This document shows positions 1 to 11,137 of a DNA stretch of 64,000 nt, piece after piece. The stretch is from Comamonas sp. KCTC 72670 (GTDB taxonomy: Bacteria > Myxococcota > Myxococcia > Myxococcales > Myxococcaceae): positions 124,001-188,000 of the forward strand of contig BNCN01000003.1 in the NCBI GenBank assembly GCA_014656495.1, given 5' to 3'. The notes below the pieces were generated by a model, which saw only the letters and a program-made list of their open reading frames with translations, made no database searches and had not been told where the DNA came from. Position numbers and translations under genes: made by a program. Position 1 is the stretch's first letter. The number at the start of each line of letters is the position of its first letter.

Positions 1-207
1 CTCCCCACCCAGGCCGTCAGCGCCCGGGGCCAGGAGGGCTTCGTGTGGGTGGTGCAGGACGGCACGGTGCGCAAGCGGGACGTGCGCGTCGAGCGCGTGC
101 TGCCCGGTTACGTCCGCGTCCTCCAGGGACTGGCGGCCGACGAGCGCGTGCTCGCCGACTCCTCCCTGGACGTGAAGGAGGGCACGGCCGTCCGCGTGGT
201 GCAGTGA
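1..207 (+). CDS. RND efflux membrane fusion protein, C-terminal fragment
   Basis: Open reading frame entering from the left edge; only the last 68 residues are present (stop TGA at 205-207). The fragment reads as short beta strands with a phrase of the kind GxVRKRDVRVE followed by G-VRVLQGL-ADERVLADSS, the usual C-terminal beta-barrel/membrane-proximal region of HlyD/AcrA-type periplasmic adaptors. It lies 35 bp before an RND pump on the same strand, which is the standard adaptor-pump order. The family call leans on this context as much as on the sequence because the lipoyl and hairpin domains are outside the window. Confidence 0.8.
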   Translation, partial: LPTQAVSARGQEGFVWVVQDGTVRKRDVRVERVLPGYVRVLQGLAADERVLADSSLDVKEGTAVRVVQ

Positions 208-242
208 CGCCTGCCCTCCCCTTACAAGTTTCGGAGCCCTGA

Positions 243-3382
<3,140 letters not shown>

Positions 3383-3383
<1 letters not shown>

Positions 3384-3979
3384 TGCGCAGGCCGGACGAC
3401 AAACCGGCCGTCCTCGCGAACCGGCGAGGCGACCCGGGCGAGGAGGGGCAGGACCTCCACGAGGACGGTGGCTCCGACGAGGGCCACGGTCCGGTGGCGG
3501 AGGTCGGCGCCTCCACGCCCGAGTCGCGGCGCCTCCACGACTTGATGATCGAGTTCAGCCGCTACCGCTCGCTGAAGAATCCGCTGGCGGGCATCTGCGA
3601 GGACCTCCAGCTCACGCCCACGCAGATGCATGCGTTGTCGTGGCTGGGCAACGACGGTCCGGTGCAGGTGGGAGTCCTCGCGCTGCGCGTCGGCATCACC
3701 CGGAAGACCATCACCGGGGTCGTCGACCGGCTGGAGAGCATGGGGCTGGTGGAGCGCACCCGTGACGTGGAGGACCGGCGCGCCGTCGTCGTGCGCCTCA
3801 CCGAGCAGGGCAGCAGCGTCTTCGCTCGCATCGACAGCGGACTCGATGAGAGCCTCCGCCGGGTGTTGGATTTGATGACGCCCGAAGACCGGGACGCCGT
3901 GTTCGGCATCCTGGAGCGCATGCTGGCGAAGCTCACGGCCGAGGCGCAGTCGGACGAGGGCAGCTCGCAGGCAGGCTGA
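3383..3979 (+). CDS. MarR-family transcriptional regulator
   Basis: 198-residue winged-helix regulator. From about residue 55 the sequence follows the MarR fold: a dimerisation helix, then LTPTQMHALSWLGNDG, the recognition region LALRVGITRKTITGVVDRLESMGLVER and the wing TRDVEDRRAVVVRLTEQG. The ATG at 3383 overlaps the pump stop by one base and is preferred because of this coupling. The first 50 residues are acidic and low complexity, unusual for MarR proteins; an internal ATG at 3545 would give a core-only protein. As last gene of the efflux operon it probably represses or tunes the pump in response to a ligand. Confidence 0.92.
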
Positions 3980-4001
3980 CGCAAGCTGACGTTGTTCCCG
4001 C

Positions 4002-4035
4002 ACGCGCGCTGGTCCGACTCCGGGCCAGCGCGCGT
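4002..4035 (+). terminator. Hairpin terminator of the efflux/MarR operon
   Basis: Perfect 11-bp stem ACGCGCGCTGG / CCAGCGCGCGT with a 12-nt loop, beginning 22 bp after the MarR stop codon and followed by TGTCGTTGGG. The T-tract is weak, which is common in very GC-rich genomes. No gene uses this stretch. Confidence 0.65.
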
Positions 4036-4246
4036 TGTCGTTGGGGGTCGGGGCCTCACCGCGTCGGCGGCCGTCATGGCGCCGGGCCCGTGCCATTGGG
4101 CGGCGGACGCCGGGGCCATGGGGTGCCTCGGAGGCGCGGAGCGCCTCGCGGCGTGGCTGCACGCCCAGGTGGCGTCCGCGAGGCCCGGTGGTGCTCGCGG
4201 CAGATGCAGGCCCCTCCTCCAACTGCGACACTCGCGAGCGCCACGC

Positions 4247-5587
4247 ATGCCGATGACCGCCCTGCTCCCGATTGGACTCGCCCTGAGCCTGAGCACCGCC
4301 GCGGGCTCCCCCCTGGAGCCGGCTCGTGGAGCCGTGGCCCCGACGACACCCGCTGCCTCACGAACGGGTGGCGAGCAGGCGAGGGAGGAGCGCGACGTCG
4401 CGGCCCTCCTGAGCGGCCGGTGCCGGCAGTGGGCCGCGGCACCTGACAACCCGTGGGCGCTGGCCCACGGAATGGTGCTCGATGGGCGTGACTTCCGAAC
4501 CCGGGATGGGCGCCCCGCCGCGGAGGCCATCATCGCGGGGTTCCTGCGACAGGCGCCGTGGTTGGCGGGCAGCACGCGCCCACCTCCTCACGGCGAGGGC
4601 TCCGCGCAGGTGCGTCTCACGCCAGGCACCGGGGCCGCCGTCGAAAAGCCGCCCCGCGCCGACGACGCCCCGCCGCCATTGGTGACGACAGGCGCCGCGC
4701 CCGGGCGGCTCTACTTCGAGCCGAGGACCGCCGATGGGACGCCGGTGGAGCCACATCCCGCCTTGCAGGTGAAGACGCTGCTGCGCGCGGGCTACCGACT
4801 GTCACACCGGTTCGATGCCGCATGGGGGCCCGTGACGGTGCGGGCCCTCGTCGAGCAGGTGCAGCGCGACCACCGCCCTGCCCTCACGACGAGCCCGGAA
4901 GGCGCGTGGGCCCTGGACGCCCTGTCCCTGGCGCACCAGCCCGGCGACACCTTCCGCGATGGCACCGGCGCGCGCGTCTTCGTTGATGCAGTGATGCGGG
5001 AGGCCCTCGCCACGCTCGAGGCCGCCCAGGCGGACCTCGCGGAAGGAATGCGTGCGGGGCGCCCCGAGGTCCCCAAGCGCAAGCAAGGCATCTACGCCCA
5101 TCCCTGCGGAGGCCTTCACTACTTCCAGGCCGTGGCGGGCTGGGCCCGGCACGCCTCGGTCCGAAAGGCCTGGCGCGCGCGGCTCGACACGCAGGTCGAG
5201 GTGCTCCTGTACCGGCTGGACTCGGAGGGGCGCCAGTACGAGGCGGCGCTCGCATCCCTGCCCGAGGCGTACCGGCTGCCCCTGCTGGTGCAGATGCTGA
5301 AGTTCCAGGGCCACCTGCTGGAGACGCTGGGCCGCTACCGCGATGACACGGGCTGGCGGCCCACCCCGGTACAGCGGAAGACGGTGGAGCGAGCGCGCAC
5401 GGCACTGGAGGACACCGTGCGCAGGCTGGACGCAGCGGGCGCCTTCGACGAGCTGTCGGCCATCGCGGCCCAGCAACCGCAGCTCGCGTTGGACCTCGTG
5501 GGTGACACCTGCCACGCAGCGCACGGCGAGGCGCTTTGGCGCGTGCCGCCGCTCAGTGCCCCAGGCGCGCCCGCTCCTCGGCGGTGA
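4247..5587 (+). CDS. Secreted/periplasmic protein of unknown function
   Basis: 446 residues with an N-terminal signal-peptide-like stretch (MPMTALLPIGLALSLSTAAG). The frame is open further upstream to 3992 but that extension is Arg/Gly/Ala-rich, crosses the terminator region and has no protein character, so the ATG at 4247 (or 4253) is chosen. The mature part has a conserved-looking core: LKTLLRAGYRLSHRFDAAWG near the middle, then KQGIYAHPCGGLHYFQAVAGWAR and a helical C-terminal third. I recognise no family. Its last 35 bp overlap the convergent racemase gene, so the two share their 3' ends. Confidence 0.75.
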   Translation: MPMTALLPIGLALSLSTAAGSPLEPARGAVAPTTPAASRTGGEQAREERDVAALLSGRCRQWAAAPDNPWALAHGMVLDGRDFRTRDGRPAAEAIIAGFLRQAPWLAGSTRPPPHGEGSAQVRLTPGTGAAVEKPPRADDAPPPLVTTGAAPGRLYFEPRTADGTPVEPHPALQVKTLLRAGYRLSHRFDAAWGPVTVRALVEQVQRDHRPALTTSPEGAWALDALSLAHQPGDTFRDGTGARVFVDAVMREALATLEAAQADLAEGMRAGRPEVPKRKQGIYAHPCGGLHYFQAVAGWARHASVRKAWRARLDTQVEVLLYRLDSEGRQYEAALASLPEAYRLPLLVQMLKFQGHLLETLGRYRDDTGWRPTPVQRKTVERARTALEDTVRRLDAAGAFDELSAIAAQQPQLALDLVGDTCHAAHGEALWRVPPLSAPGAPAPRR

Positions 5588-6725
5588 AGCCCGCCTCCTC
5601 GAGAATCTCCCGGGAGTGCTGCCCCAGCGAGGGCGGAGACCGCAGCGGCGTCTCCCCCATGCGCAGCGGCGTGAGCAGGTGCGTCACCTTGCGCCCCAGC
5701 GCCGCGTCCTCCGCCTCGACGAAGAGGCCCCGGGCCCGCAGCTGCGCGTCCCCGAGCACGTCGTCCCCCTCCGCCACCGCCTCGATGCACAGGTCCGAGC
5801 CCGCGAAGCGCTCCTGCCAGTACGCCAGCGGATGCTCGGCGAACAGGCGCGTCAGCTCCGCCTTCACGCGCGCTCCCGCCTCACCCGGGGCATAGGCGTC
5901 CTCCATCAACTCCGGACGCCCCAGCCGCTCGCACACGCCCGAGAAGAACTTCGGCTCCAGCGCCCCCACCGCGAGCCACCGGTCATCCGCCGTGCGGTAC
6001 AGGCCGTAACACGCGTAGCCCCCGTTGAGCGCCTCCGTCCCGCGCTGCAGCGGCGCCCCCTCCGCGCCCATGTAGAGCCGCGACGCCAGGTGCATGTGCA
6101 GGAACGCCAGCGCGCCGTCCGTCATCGACACGTCCACGAAGCGCCCCTGCCCCGTGCGCTCGCGCTCGTGCAGCGCCGCGAGGATGCCCACCAGCGCGAA
6201 GAGACTCCCACCGCCAATGTCCCCCATCTGCACGCCGGGGAAGCCGGGCGCGCCGCCGGGCGCGCCGCCGTAGCCCAGCAGCCCCGCGCGGGCCACGTAG
6301 TTCAAGTCGTGCCCCGCCTTCAGCCGGTCCGGCCCCGTCTGGCCGTAGCCGGAGATGGCGCACACGATGAGCCGCGGGTTCTCCGCGCGCAGCACGGCCT
6401 CCCCCACGCCGAGCTTGTCCAGGACGCCGGGCCGGAAGCTCTCCACCAGCACGTCGTAGTGGCGCACCAGCCGCTTCAGCGCCTCGCGGCCCTCGGGCTG
6501 CTTCAGGTTCAGCGTCAGCGAGCGCTTGTTCCGGTTCAGCCCGTAGAACAACCCGCTGACGTCGTCGCGCAGGGGCGGCATCTGCCGGACGTAGTCACCG
6601 CCCTCCGGCTCCTCCAGCTTGTCCACGGTGGCGCCCAGGTCCGCCAGCACCAGGGTGGCGTAGGGGCCGGGCAACAGGCGCGACAGGTCCAACACGCGCA
6701 GACCGGTGAGCGGAAGCGACGACAT
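5553..6725 (-). CDS. Alpha-methylacyl-CoA racemase (CaiB/BaiF family)
   Basis: 390 residues of the class III CoA-transferase/racemase fold. Residues that mark racemases rather than transferases are present: His139 in the AGHDLNY motif and Asp169 in GDIGGGS, 30 residues apart as in the mycobacterial racemase MCR (H126/D156), and Glu257 in an ALEPKFF motif like the MCR Glu. The reaction would be epimerisation of 2-methyl-branched acyl-CoA for beta-oxidation, plausible in an organism rich in branched fatty acids. A GTG lies at 6731, but GAGGAG sits 5 nt before the ATG at 6725, which fixes the start. The neighbouring SCP2 gene on the same strand fits a lipid role. Confidence 0.88.
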   Translation of the reverse strand: MSSLPLTGLRVLDLSRLLPGPYATLVLADLGATVDKLEEPEGGDYVRQMPPLRDDVSGLFYGLNRNKRSLTLNLKQPEGREALKRLVRHYDVLVESFRPGVLDKLGVGEAVLRAENPRLIVCAISGYGQTGPDRLKAGHDLNYVARAGLLGYGGAPGGAPGFPGVQMGDIGGGSLFALVGILAALHERERTGQGRFVDVSMTDGALAFLHMHLASRLYMGAEGAPLQRGTEALNGGYACYGLYRTADDRWLAVGALEPKFFSGVCERLGRPELMEDAYAPGEAGARVKAELTRLFAEHPLAYWQERFAGSDLCIEAVAEGDDVLGDAQLRARGLFVEAEDAALGRKVTHLLTPLRMGETPLRSPPSLGQHSREILEEAGFTAEERARLGH

Positions 6726-6767
6726 GGGCACTCCTCGAGGAAGAGACTCCGGGGTGTGGAAATGACA

Positions 6768-6797
6768 GCGGCGCGCCCCTGGAAGGAGACGCGCCGC
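6768..6797 (-). terminator. Hairpin between SCP2 and racemase genes
   Basis: Perfect 8-bp inverted repeat GCGGCGCG / CGCGCCGC with a 14-nt loop in the 123 bp between the SCP2 stop and the racemase start. Read on the minus strand it is followed by TGTCATTTCC. It may be the SCP2 terminator or an attenuating hairpin inside a common transcript. Confidence 0.45.
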
Positions 6798-6848
6798 GGA
6801 CGACTCGGGCCTTGGGGAGCGTCACCGCTCACCCGGGCCGGGCCGCGA

Positions 6849-7172
6849 TTAGAGCAGCTTCGCGAGCTTCATCGCGAGGCCCATGTCCATGGGCTTGAAC
6901 TTCAGCTTGCCCTGCATGGCGGCCATCTGCGCGTTGAGCTTCTTCTCGCGGATCTTCACGAAGTCGTCGTTGCTCACGCTGATGGTCATCTTGGCACCGT
7001 CGGTGGCGCCCTCGGTCACCCAGCCCTCCGTCTTGGTGGTGTCCAGCGTCCACTTCCCGCCGCCCTCACCGGAGACGTCAAACACGATGACCGCGTTGAT
7101 CTCCTTCGCCAGCTCCGGCTTCGCCTTGAGGGACTCCGGGATCTGGTTCTCGATGATGTCCTTCGCGTTCAT
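6849..7172 (-). CDS. SCP2 sterol/lipid-carrier domain protein
   Basis: 107-residue stand-alone SCP2 domain: an N-terminal helix ending ELAKEINAVIVFDVSG, the strand pair GKWTLDTTKTEGWVTEG, then DGAKMTISVSNDDFVKI and the C-terminal helices with LKFKPMDMGLAMKLAKLL. Single SCP2 domains bind acyl chains or acyl-CoA in a hydrophobic tunnel and are cytoplasmic; no signal peptide is visible. The start ATG at 7172 has AAGGAG upstream. It lies upstream of the racemase on the same strand, pointing to fatty-acid handling, and is preceded by a promoter-like sequence and a 16-bp palindrome. Confidence 0.92.
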   Translation of the reverse strand: MNAKDIIENQIPESLKAKPELAKEINAVIVFDVSGEGGGKWTLDTTKTEGWVTEGATDGAKMTISVSNDDFVKIREKKLNAQMAAMQGKLKFKPMDMGLAMKLAKLL

Positions 7173-7196
7173 GACCCACTCCTTGTCGCCTGATCG

Positions 7197-7212
7197 TTGA
7201 TTTGAAAATCAA
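7197..7212. promoter_or_regulatory. 16-bp palindromic operator candidate upstream of SCP2 gene
   Basis: TTGATTTGAAAATCAA: two perfect 7-bp arms (TTGATTT/AAATCAA) with a 2-nt centre. It is strongly AT-rich against its GC-rich surroundings, lies 25 bp before the SCP2 start codon and just downstream of a predicted -10, the usual place for a repressor site. TetR-type regulators of lipid genes bind such sites; the actual binder is unknown and none is encoded next to it. Confidence 0.5.
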
Positions 7213-7222
7213 AGACGAGGGG

Positions 7223-7251
7223 ACCGTAATGGCGCCCCCTTGGCAGGTCAA
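7223..7251 (-). promoter_or_regulatory. Sigma-70-type promoter candidate for the SCP2/racemase genes
   Basis: On the minus strand TTGACC (5 of 6 to TTGACA) is separated by 17 bp from TACGGT (3 of 6 to TATAAT). The -10 ends about 50 bp before the SCP2 start codon. The -10 is poor, so this is only a candidate, but the palindrome just downstream supports transcription starting here. Confidence 0.4.
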
Positions 7252-7270
7252 GCCACGGATGCGCCATCTG

Positions 7271-7678
7271 TCACGCGCTGGTGGAGGCGGCGGCGGGGTT
7301 CAGCGCCCGGCGCACCATGTCCAACAGGTCATTGAGCTCGAAGGGCTTGGCCAGATGCCCCACGGCGCCGATGTCCGCGGCCTTGCTGCCCACGTTGCGG
7401 TCGGCGCTGAGGACGATGAGCGGCACGCGCGCCACCTCGGGCGGCTTCTGCCGCATCCGCTGCGCGAACTCCCAGCCGTCCATGACGGGCATCATCAGGT
7501 CGAGCAGGATGAGGTGCGGGGGTGCGGGCTCGAGCCGCTCCAGCGCCTCCTTCCCGTTCCGCGCGCGGCGGATCTCGAAGCCTTCGGCTTCCAGAATCTC
7601 TGAAAGCGCCTCCAGGATGTCCGGGTCGTCGTCGACGACGAGGACGACCGGGGCACCCGCATGCTGTGCATTGTGCAA
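7271..7678 (-). CDS. Single-domain response regulator (CheY-like receiver)
   Basis: 135 residues, almost only a receiver domain. The acidic pocket (VVDDDPD), phospho-acceptor Asp60 in LLDLMMPVMDG, switch Ser91 in LIVLSADR and the conserved Lys111 in HLAKPFE are all present, so it should be phosphorylatable. There is no output domain, so it acts by protein contact or as a phosphate relay. It is divergent from, and 163 bp away from, a histidine-kinase-like gene, the most obvious partner. The short tail (PAAASTSA) is disordered. Confidence 0.93.
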   Translation of the reverse strand: MHNAQHAGAPVVLVVDDDPDILEALSEILEAEGFEIRRARNGKEALERLEPAPPHLILLDLMMPVMDGWEFAQRMRQKPPEVARVPLIVLSADRNVGSKAADIGAVGHLAKPFELNDLLDMVRRALNPAAASTSA

Positions 7679-7841
7679 GGTCAGAGCAGTCTCCCGAGGG
7701 TGCGACGCGGGGATTCTTCAACCATCCTCCCACACGACCACGCAAGAAAATGCGCCCACGCCGCCGGACATGGGCCCACGTTGCAAAACCGACAGTCACT
7801 GCCCACCCTTTCCGTGACCTGATGGACTGGAGGCGAGGAAC

Positions 7842-8858
7842 GTGGCGAGCCCGGGGGAGCTGACGACAGGGGGAATGGCCGCACCAGGGCTCCTGCTGCT
7901 CCCGCGCGAGGGCCGTCCGCGCCTGCTCGGACGCTCCCTGCTGGAGCAGCTGGGCCTGGAGGATGTGCCTGCCCGCGTGGGCTCGCTGGCGGAGCTGCTG
8001 GAGGCCGCGGGCTTCCAGCGGCGCCCGGGCAGCGGCAGCCTCTGGGCCCGGGACGGACAGGTGCTGATGGCCGGCGAGGAGCGCCTGGAGGACGGCGGCC
8101 GGCTGCTGTGGACCGCCCCCCTGAGCTGGGACGAGGCCGGGGTCCGCCGGCGCGTGAAGTACCTGTCCATGGCCTCGCACGACCTGCGCGGCTCCCTGGC
8201 GAACGTCCGCTCCTACGCGGCCCTGCTGCTCAACGGCCGCGTGCCCCTGGAGCCCAAGGTCCAGCGTGGACTGGAGACCATCCTCCGCAACGCGGACCGC
8301 TCGCTCGCCTTCTCCCAGGACTTCTTCGACGCCAGCCGGGCGGACCTGGGCGCCCTGCCCTGCGAGCTGGAGCGCCAGTCCCTGCTCCCCATCCTGGACG
8401 CGGCGGTGGAGCGGCAGAAAGCCGCCGCGAACGCCGCCCAGGTGACGCTCGTCCTGGACCTGGGGCCCGGGGACGCGACGCCCGACATCCTCGTGGACGG
8501 GGCCCGCATCCAGCACGCGGTGGAGTCGTTCATCCAGTACCAGCTCGCGCGCGCCCAGCCGGGCGAGGTGATCCGCCTGCGCATCCGCGCCTTCCCGCCC
8601 CGCGTCCGCGTGGAGGTCCGCCGGGACGGGGCGCCCCTCACGGACGAGGACGCGTCCGCCGTGTTCCAGCGCGAGGAGCGCGCCTTCCGGGAGAAGAAGC
8701 TGGAGGACCCCCTGCGCGTCTACCTGGCCCGGCAGGAGGTGGAGGCCCACGCGGGCAGCGTGGGCGTGGAGACGGACCGTGAGGGCAGCACCCTGTTCCT
8801 GACGCTCCCGGAGGCCCCCGCGGCGGAGCTCGGTTCCCCAGCGAGCATGCAGGCGTGA
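7842..8858 (+). CDS. Histidine-kinase-like protein with degenerate ATPase domain
   Basis: 338 residues, no membrane segment. Residues 1-95 are an unassigned N-terminal domain. Residues 100-165 are a HisKA dimerisation domain with an intact H-box (ASHDLRGSLANVRSYAALLL, His113). The C-terminal part keeps the outline of a HATPase domain, but the N-box Asn is missing (HAVESFIQYQLARA where an NLLxNA motif is expected) and no clear DxGxG or GxGL glycine boxes are seen, so it may not bind ATP normally. The GTG start at 7842 has AGGCGAGGA just upstream. It is divergent from a CheY-like gene and may pass phosphate to or from it, or act as a scaffold. Confidence 0.75.
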   Translation: MASPGELTTGGMAAPGLLLLPREGRPRLLGRSLLEQLGLEDVPARVGSLAELLEAAGFQRRPGSGSLWARDGQVLMAGEERLEDGGRLLWTAPLSWDEAGVRRRVKYLSMASHDLRGSLANVRSYAALLLNGRVPLEPKVQRGLETILRNADRSLAFSQDFFDASRADLGALPCELERQSLLPILDAAVERQKAAANAAQVTLVLDLGPGDATPDILVDGARIQHAVESFIQYQLARAQPGEVIRLRIRAFPPRVRVEVRRDGAPLTDEDASAVFQREERAFREKKLEDPLRVYLARQEVEAHAGSVGVETDREGSTLFLTLPEAPAAELGSPASMQA

Positions 8859-8933
8859 GTCGTCCGCCGGTCTTGCTGGCGGTCGGCGGCGCCCATCGGT
8901 ATGCTCCCCGCGTCTTCTGGAAGGAGCCGGGTA

Positions 8934-9176
8934 ATGGGTTTGAAGGGAATGGAAATCCTGCTGATCATGGGCGTGCTGCTGCTCCTGTTCGGAGCGTCGC
9001 GCCTGCCGCAGCTCGGCTCCTCGCTGGGAAGCGCGATCCGCAACTTCAAGCGCGGCTTCGGCGGCGAAGAGGAAGCGGCGGCCCAGGGGGACAAGAAGTC
9101 CACGGGCACGCTGTCCAGCGCCACGGGCACGGACAACACCGTCTCGAAGAGCCCGTCGTCCAACAGCCACGTCTGA
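8934..9176 (+). CDS. tatA: Twin-arginine translocase subunit TatA/TatE
   Basis: 80 residues with the standard TatA plan: short N-terminal membrane helix (MEILLIMGVLLLLFGASRLPQLG), FG hinge, amphipathic helix (SSLGSAIRNFKRGFGGEE) and a charged/polar tail. TatA forms the pore-like assemblies that export folded proteins with TatBC. The start is the ATG at 8934 with AAGGAG 7 nt upstream; an in-frame ATG at 8901 lacks a ribosome site and would put a polar extension before the helix. No tatB or tatC is adjacent, so this is an orphan tatA locus. Confidence 0.94.
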   Translation: MGLKGMEILLIMGVLLLLFGASRLPQLGSSLGSAIRNFKRGFGGEEEAAAQGDKKSTGTLSSATGTDNTVSKSPSSNSHV

Positions 9177-9182
9177 GCCGCC

Positions 9183-9263
9183 CAGGGGCACATCGCCCCT
9201 GACCTGAAGTGCGAGACGCCCGCGCCGCCCCGTTCAATCCGGGGAGGCCGGGCGTTCGCATTT
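9183..9263. terminator. Double hairpin between convergent tatA and acyl-CoA synthetase
   Basis: Two inverted repeats fill the convergent gap. The first is CAGGGGC / GCCCCTG (7 bp, 5-nt loop, 9183-9201). The second pairs GCGAGACGCCCG at 9211 with CGGGCGTTCGC ending about 9261 with one bulged base, and has an inner CCCCG/CGGGG pair. They can serve both flanking genes. Confidence 0.55.
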
Positions 9264-9268
9264 GCCCG

Positions 9269-11137
9269 TCAGTCGACGACGGCGGTGCCCTCGTACATCC
9301 GGTCGAGCTGCGCCTTGTACTTCTGCGCGCAGACCTTCCGCTTCACGCTGAGCTTGGGCGTCAGCTCCTCGGTCTCCTGGCTGAAGTCGGCGTCCAGCAC
9401 GGCGAAGCGCTTGAGCGTGGCGTAGGGCGGCTGCTGCGTGTTGACCTGATCCACCGCCGCCTTCACGGCCTCGTGGACCTCCGGGCGCTTGGCGTTCTCC
9501 GCGTAGGTGCCCACGGGGGCGCCCTTGTCCTGGAGGAGCTTGCGCGCGGACTCGTCCGACACGGTGATGAGCACCACCAGGTACGGCCGCTTGTCCCCCG
9601 TCACCACGGCCTGGCTGATGATGGGGTGCGTCTTGAGCGAGTTCTCCAGGTTCTGCGGCGCCACGTTCTTCCCGCCCGCGGTGACGATGAGGTCCTTCTT
9701 GCGGTCGGTGATGCGCAGGTAGTTGTCCGAGTCCAGCTCGCCGATGTCCCCGGTGTGGAACCAGCCGTCCGCGTCGATGGCCTCCGCCGTGGCCTCCGGG
9801 TTCTTGTAGTACCCCTTCATCACGGAGGGCCCGCGGATGAGGATTTCGCCGTCGGGGGCAATCTGGACGTCCAGGCCGGGCATGGGCGCGCCCACGGTGC
9901 CGATCTTGATCTTGTCCTCGCGGTTGACGGTGGAGCCGGCGGACGTCTCCGTCAGGCCGTAGCCCTCCAGCACCTTGAGGCCCAGCAGGTCGAAGAAGTA
10001 GCCAATCTTCGGCGACAGCGGCGCGCCGCCGGAGATGAACAGGCGCATGTTGCCGCCCAGCTTCTCGCTGATGGCCGCGCGCACCTTGGCGAACACCAGC
10101 TTCTTGGCCAGCGCGAAGCCCAGCGTGTTGTACTCGCGGCCCTGGCGGCGCGCCTCCACGTACTCGTCGAAGAGCGAGAAGGCCCAGCGGAACAGCCGGC
10201 CCTTGAGGCCCGGCGCCGAGGAGCCGTTGGCCACCACGTTGTTGTAGACCTTCTCGAAGACGCGCGGCACGGAGGGCAGCACCGTGGGCCGCGTCTCCAC
10301 CAGGTTGGCCAGCAGCTTGTCCACCGACTCGGCGACGATGAGCCGGAAGCCCATGCTCAGCCAGGCCGCCTTCACCACCTGGGCGAAGACGTGCGCCAGC
10401 GGCAGGAAGAGCATCACCGAGTCCCCGGGCGCCATCATCCCCACGGACTGGGCGGCCTTCGCCTCGAAGGCCCAGTTGCGGTGCGTGAGGATGACGCCCT
10501 TGGGGTCGCCCGTGGTGCCCGACGTGTAGATGAGCGCGGCGGTGTCATCCATGGACACGGCCTTCACGCGCGCCTCGAAGTCGTCCGGGCGCGCGGCGTG
10601 CTCGGAGCGGCCCTGGGCCACGAAGTCCGAGAGCGACAGCTCCTGGCCCCCCGCCACCGCCCCCTCGAAGAGGACCAGCTTCGCGACCGAGGGACACTCG
10701 GCCAGCTTCTGCCGGATGCGCGTGAGGCGGCCGGGCTGGCGGGCGTCCTTCTCGTCGTTGTCGATGAAGACGAGCGACGTCTCGGAGTGGTTGAGGATGT
10801 ACCGGCACTCATCCGGCGTGTTGGACGCGTAGATGGGGACGGTGATGGCCTGCGCGGCGCCAATGGCGATGTCGCAGATGAGCCACTGGAGGCTGGTGTT
10901 GGCGAAGATGGCCACCCGGTCCCCGGGCTTGACCCCTTGCGCCACCAGCGCCGCGGACATCGCCTTCACGTCCTCCAGGAACTGGGCGAAGGTGACGTCC
11001 TGCCAGCGGCCGTCCTTCTTGTGTGACGCCCCCACCGTCGACGCGTTCTTCGCGCGCTGGATGAGCAGTTGTACGAGCGTCCCGTCCTGAAGTCCCCCCG
11101 GGGTAGCGGGAGCCGCTACCTGATTCTCTGCCCTCAT
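9269..11137 (-). CDS. Long-chain acyl-CoA synthetase (AMP-forming, FAA1 type)
   Basis: 622-residue ANL-superfamily enzyme that activates fatty acids with ATP and CoA. The P-loop signature YTSGTTGDPKGVILTHRN, the GYGLTETSAGST adenylate motif, GWFHTGDIGELD and the C-terminal ITDRKKDLIVTAGGKNVAP with the catalytic-Lys subdomain are all present. The frame is open to 11380, but the ATG at 11137 forms an ATGA overlap with the stop of the upstream TPR gene and starts right before family-like sequence, so it is taken as the start. The overlap implies translational coupling. Chain-length specificity is not evident. Confidence 0.95.
   Translation of the reverse strand: MRAENQVAAPATPGGLQDGTLVQLLIQRAKNASTVGASHKKDGRWQDVTFAQFLEDVKAMSAALVAQGVKPGDRVAIFANTSLQWLICDIAIGAAQAITVPIYASNTPDECRYILNHSETSLVFIDNDEKDARQPGRLTRIRQKLAECPSVAKLVLFEGAVAGGQELSLSDFVAQGRSEHAARPDDFEARVKAVSMDDTAALIYTSGTTGDPKGVILTHRNWAFEAKAAQSVGMMAPGDSVMLFLPLAHVFAQVVKAAWLSMGFRLIVAESVDKLLANLVETRPTVLPSVPRVFEKVYNNVVANGSSAPGLKGRLFRWAFSLFDEYVEARRQGREYNTLGFALAKKLVFAKVRAAISEKLGGNMRLFISGGAPLSPKIGYFFDLLGLKVLEGYGLTETSAGSTVNREDKIKIGTVGAPMPGLDVQIAPDGEILIRGPSVMKGYYKNPEATAEAIDADGWFHTGDIGELDSDNYLRITDRKKDLIVTAGGKNVAPQNLENSLKTHPIISQAVVTGDKRPYLVVLITVSDESARKLLQDKGAPVGTYAENAKRPEVHEAVKAAVDQVNTQQPPYATLKRFAVLDADFSQETEELTPKLSVKRKVCAQKYKAQLDRMYEGTAVVD

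Noticed and set aside
3992-4246. N-terminal extension of the secreted unknown protein
   Set aside because: Crosses a terminator region, is Arg/Gly-rich and lies before a clear signal peptide.
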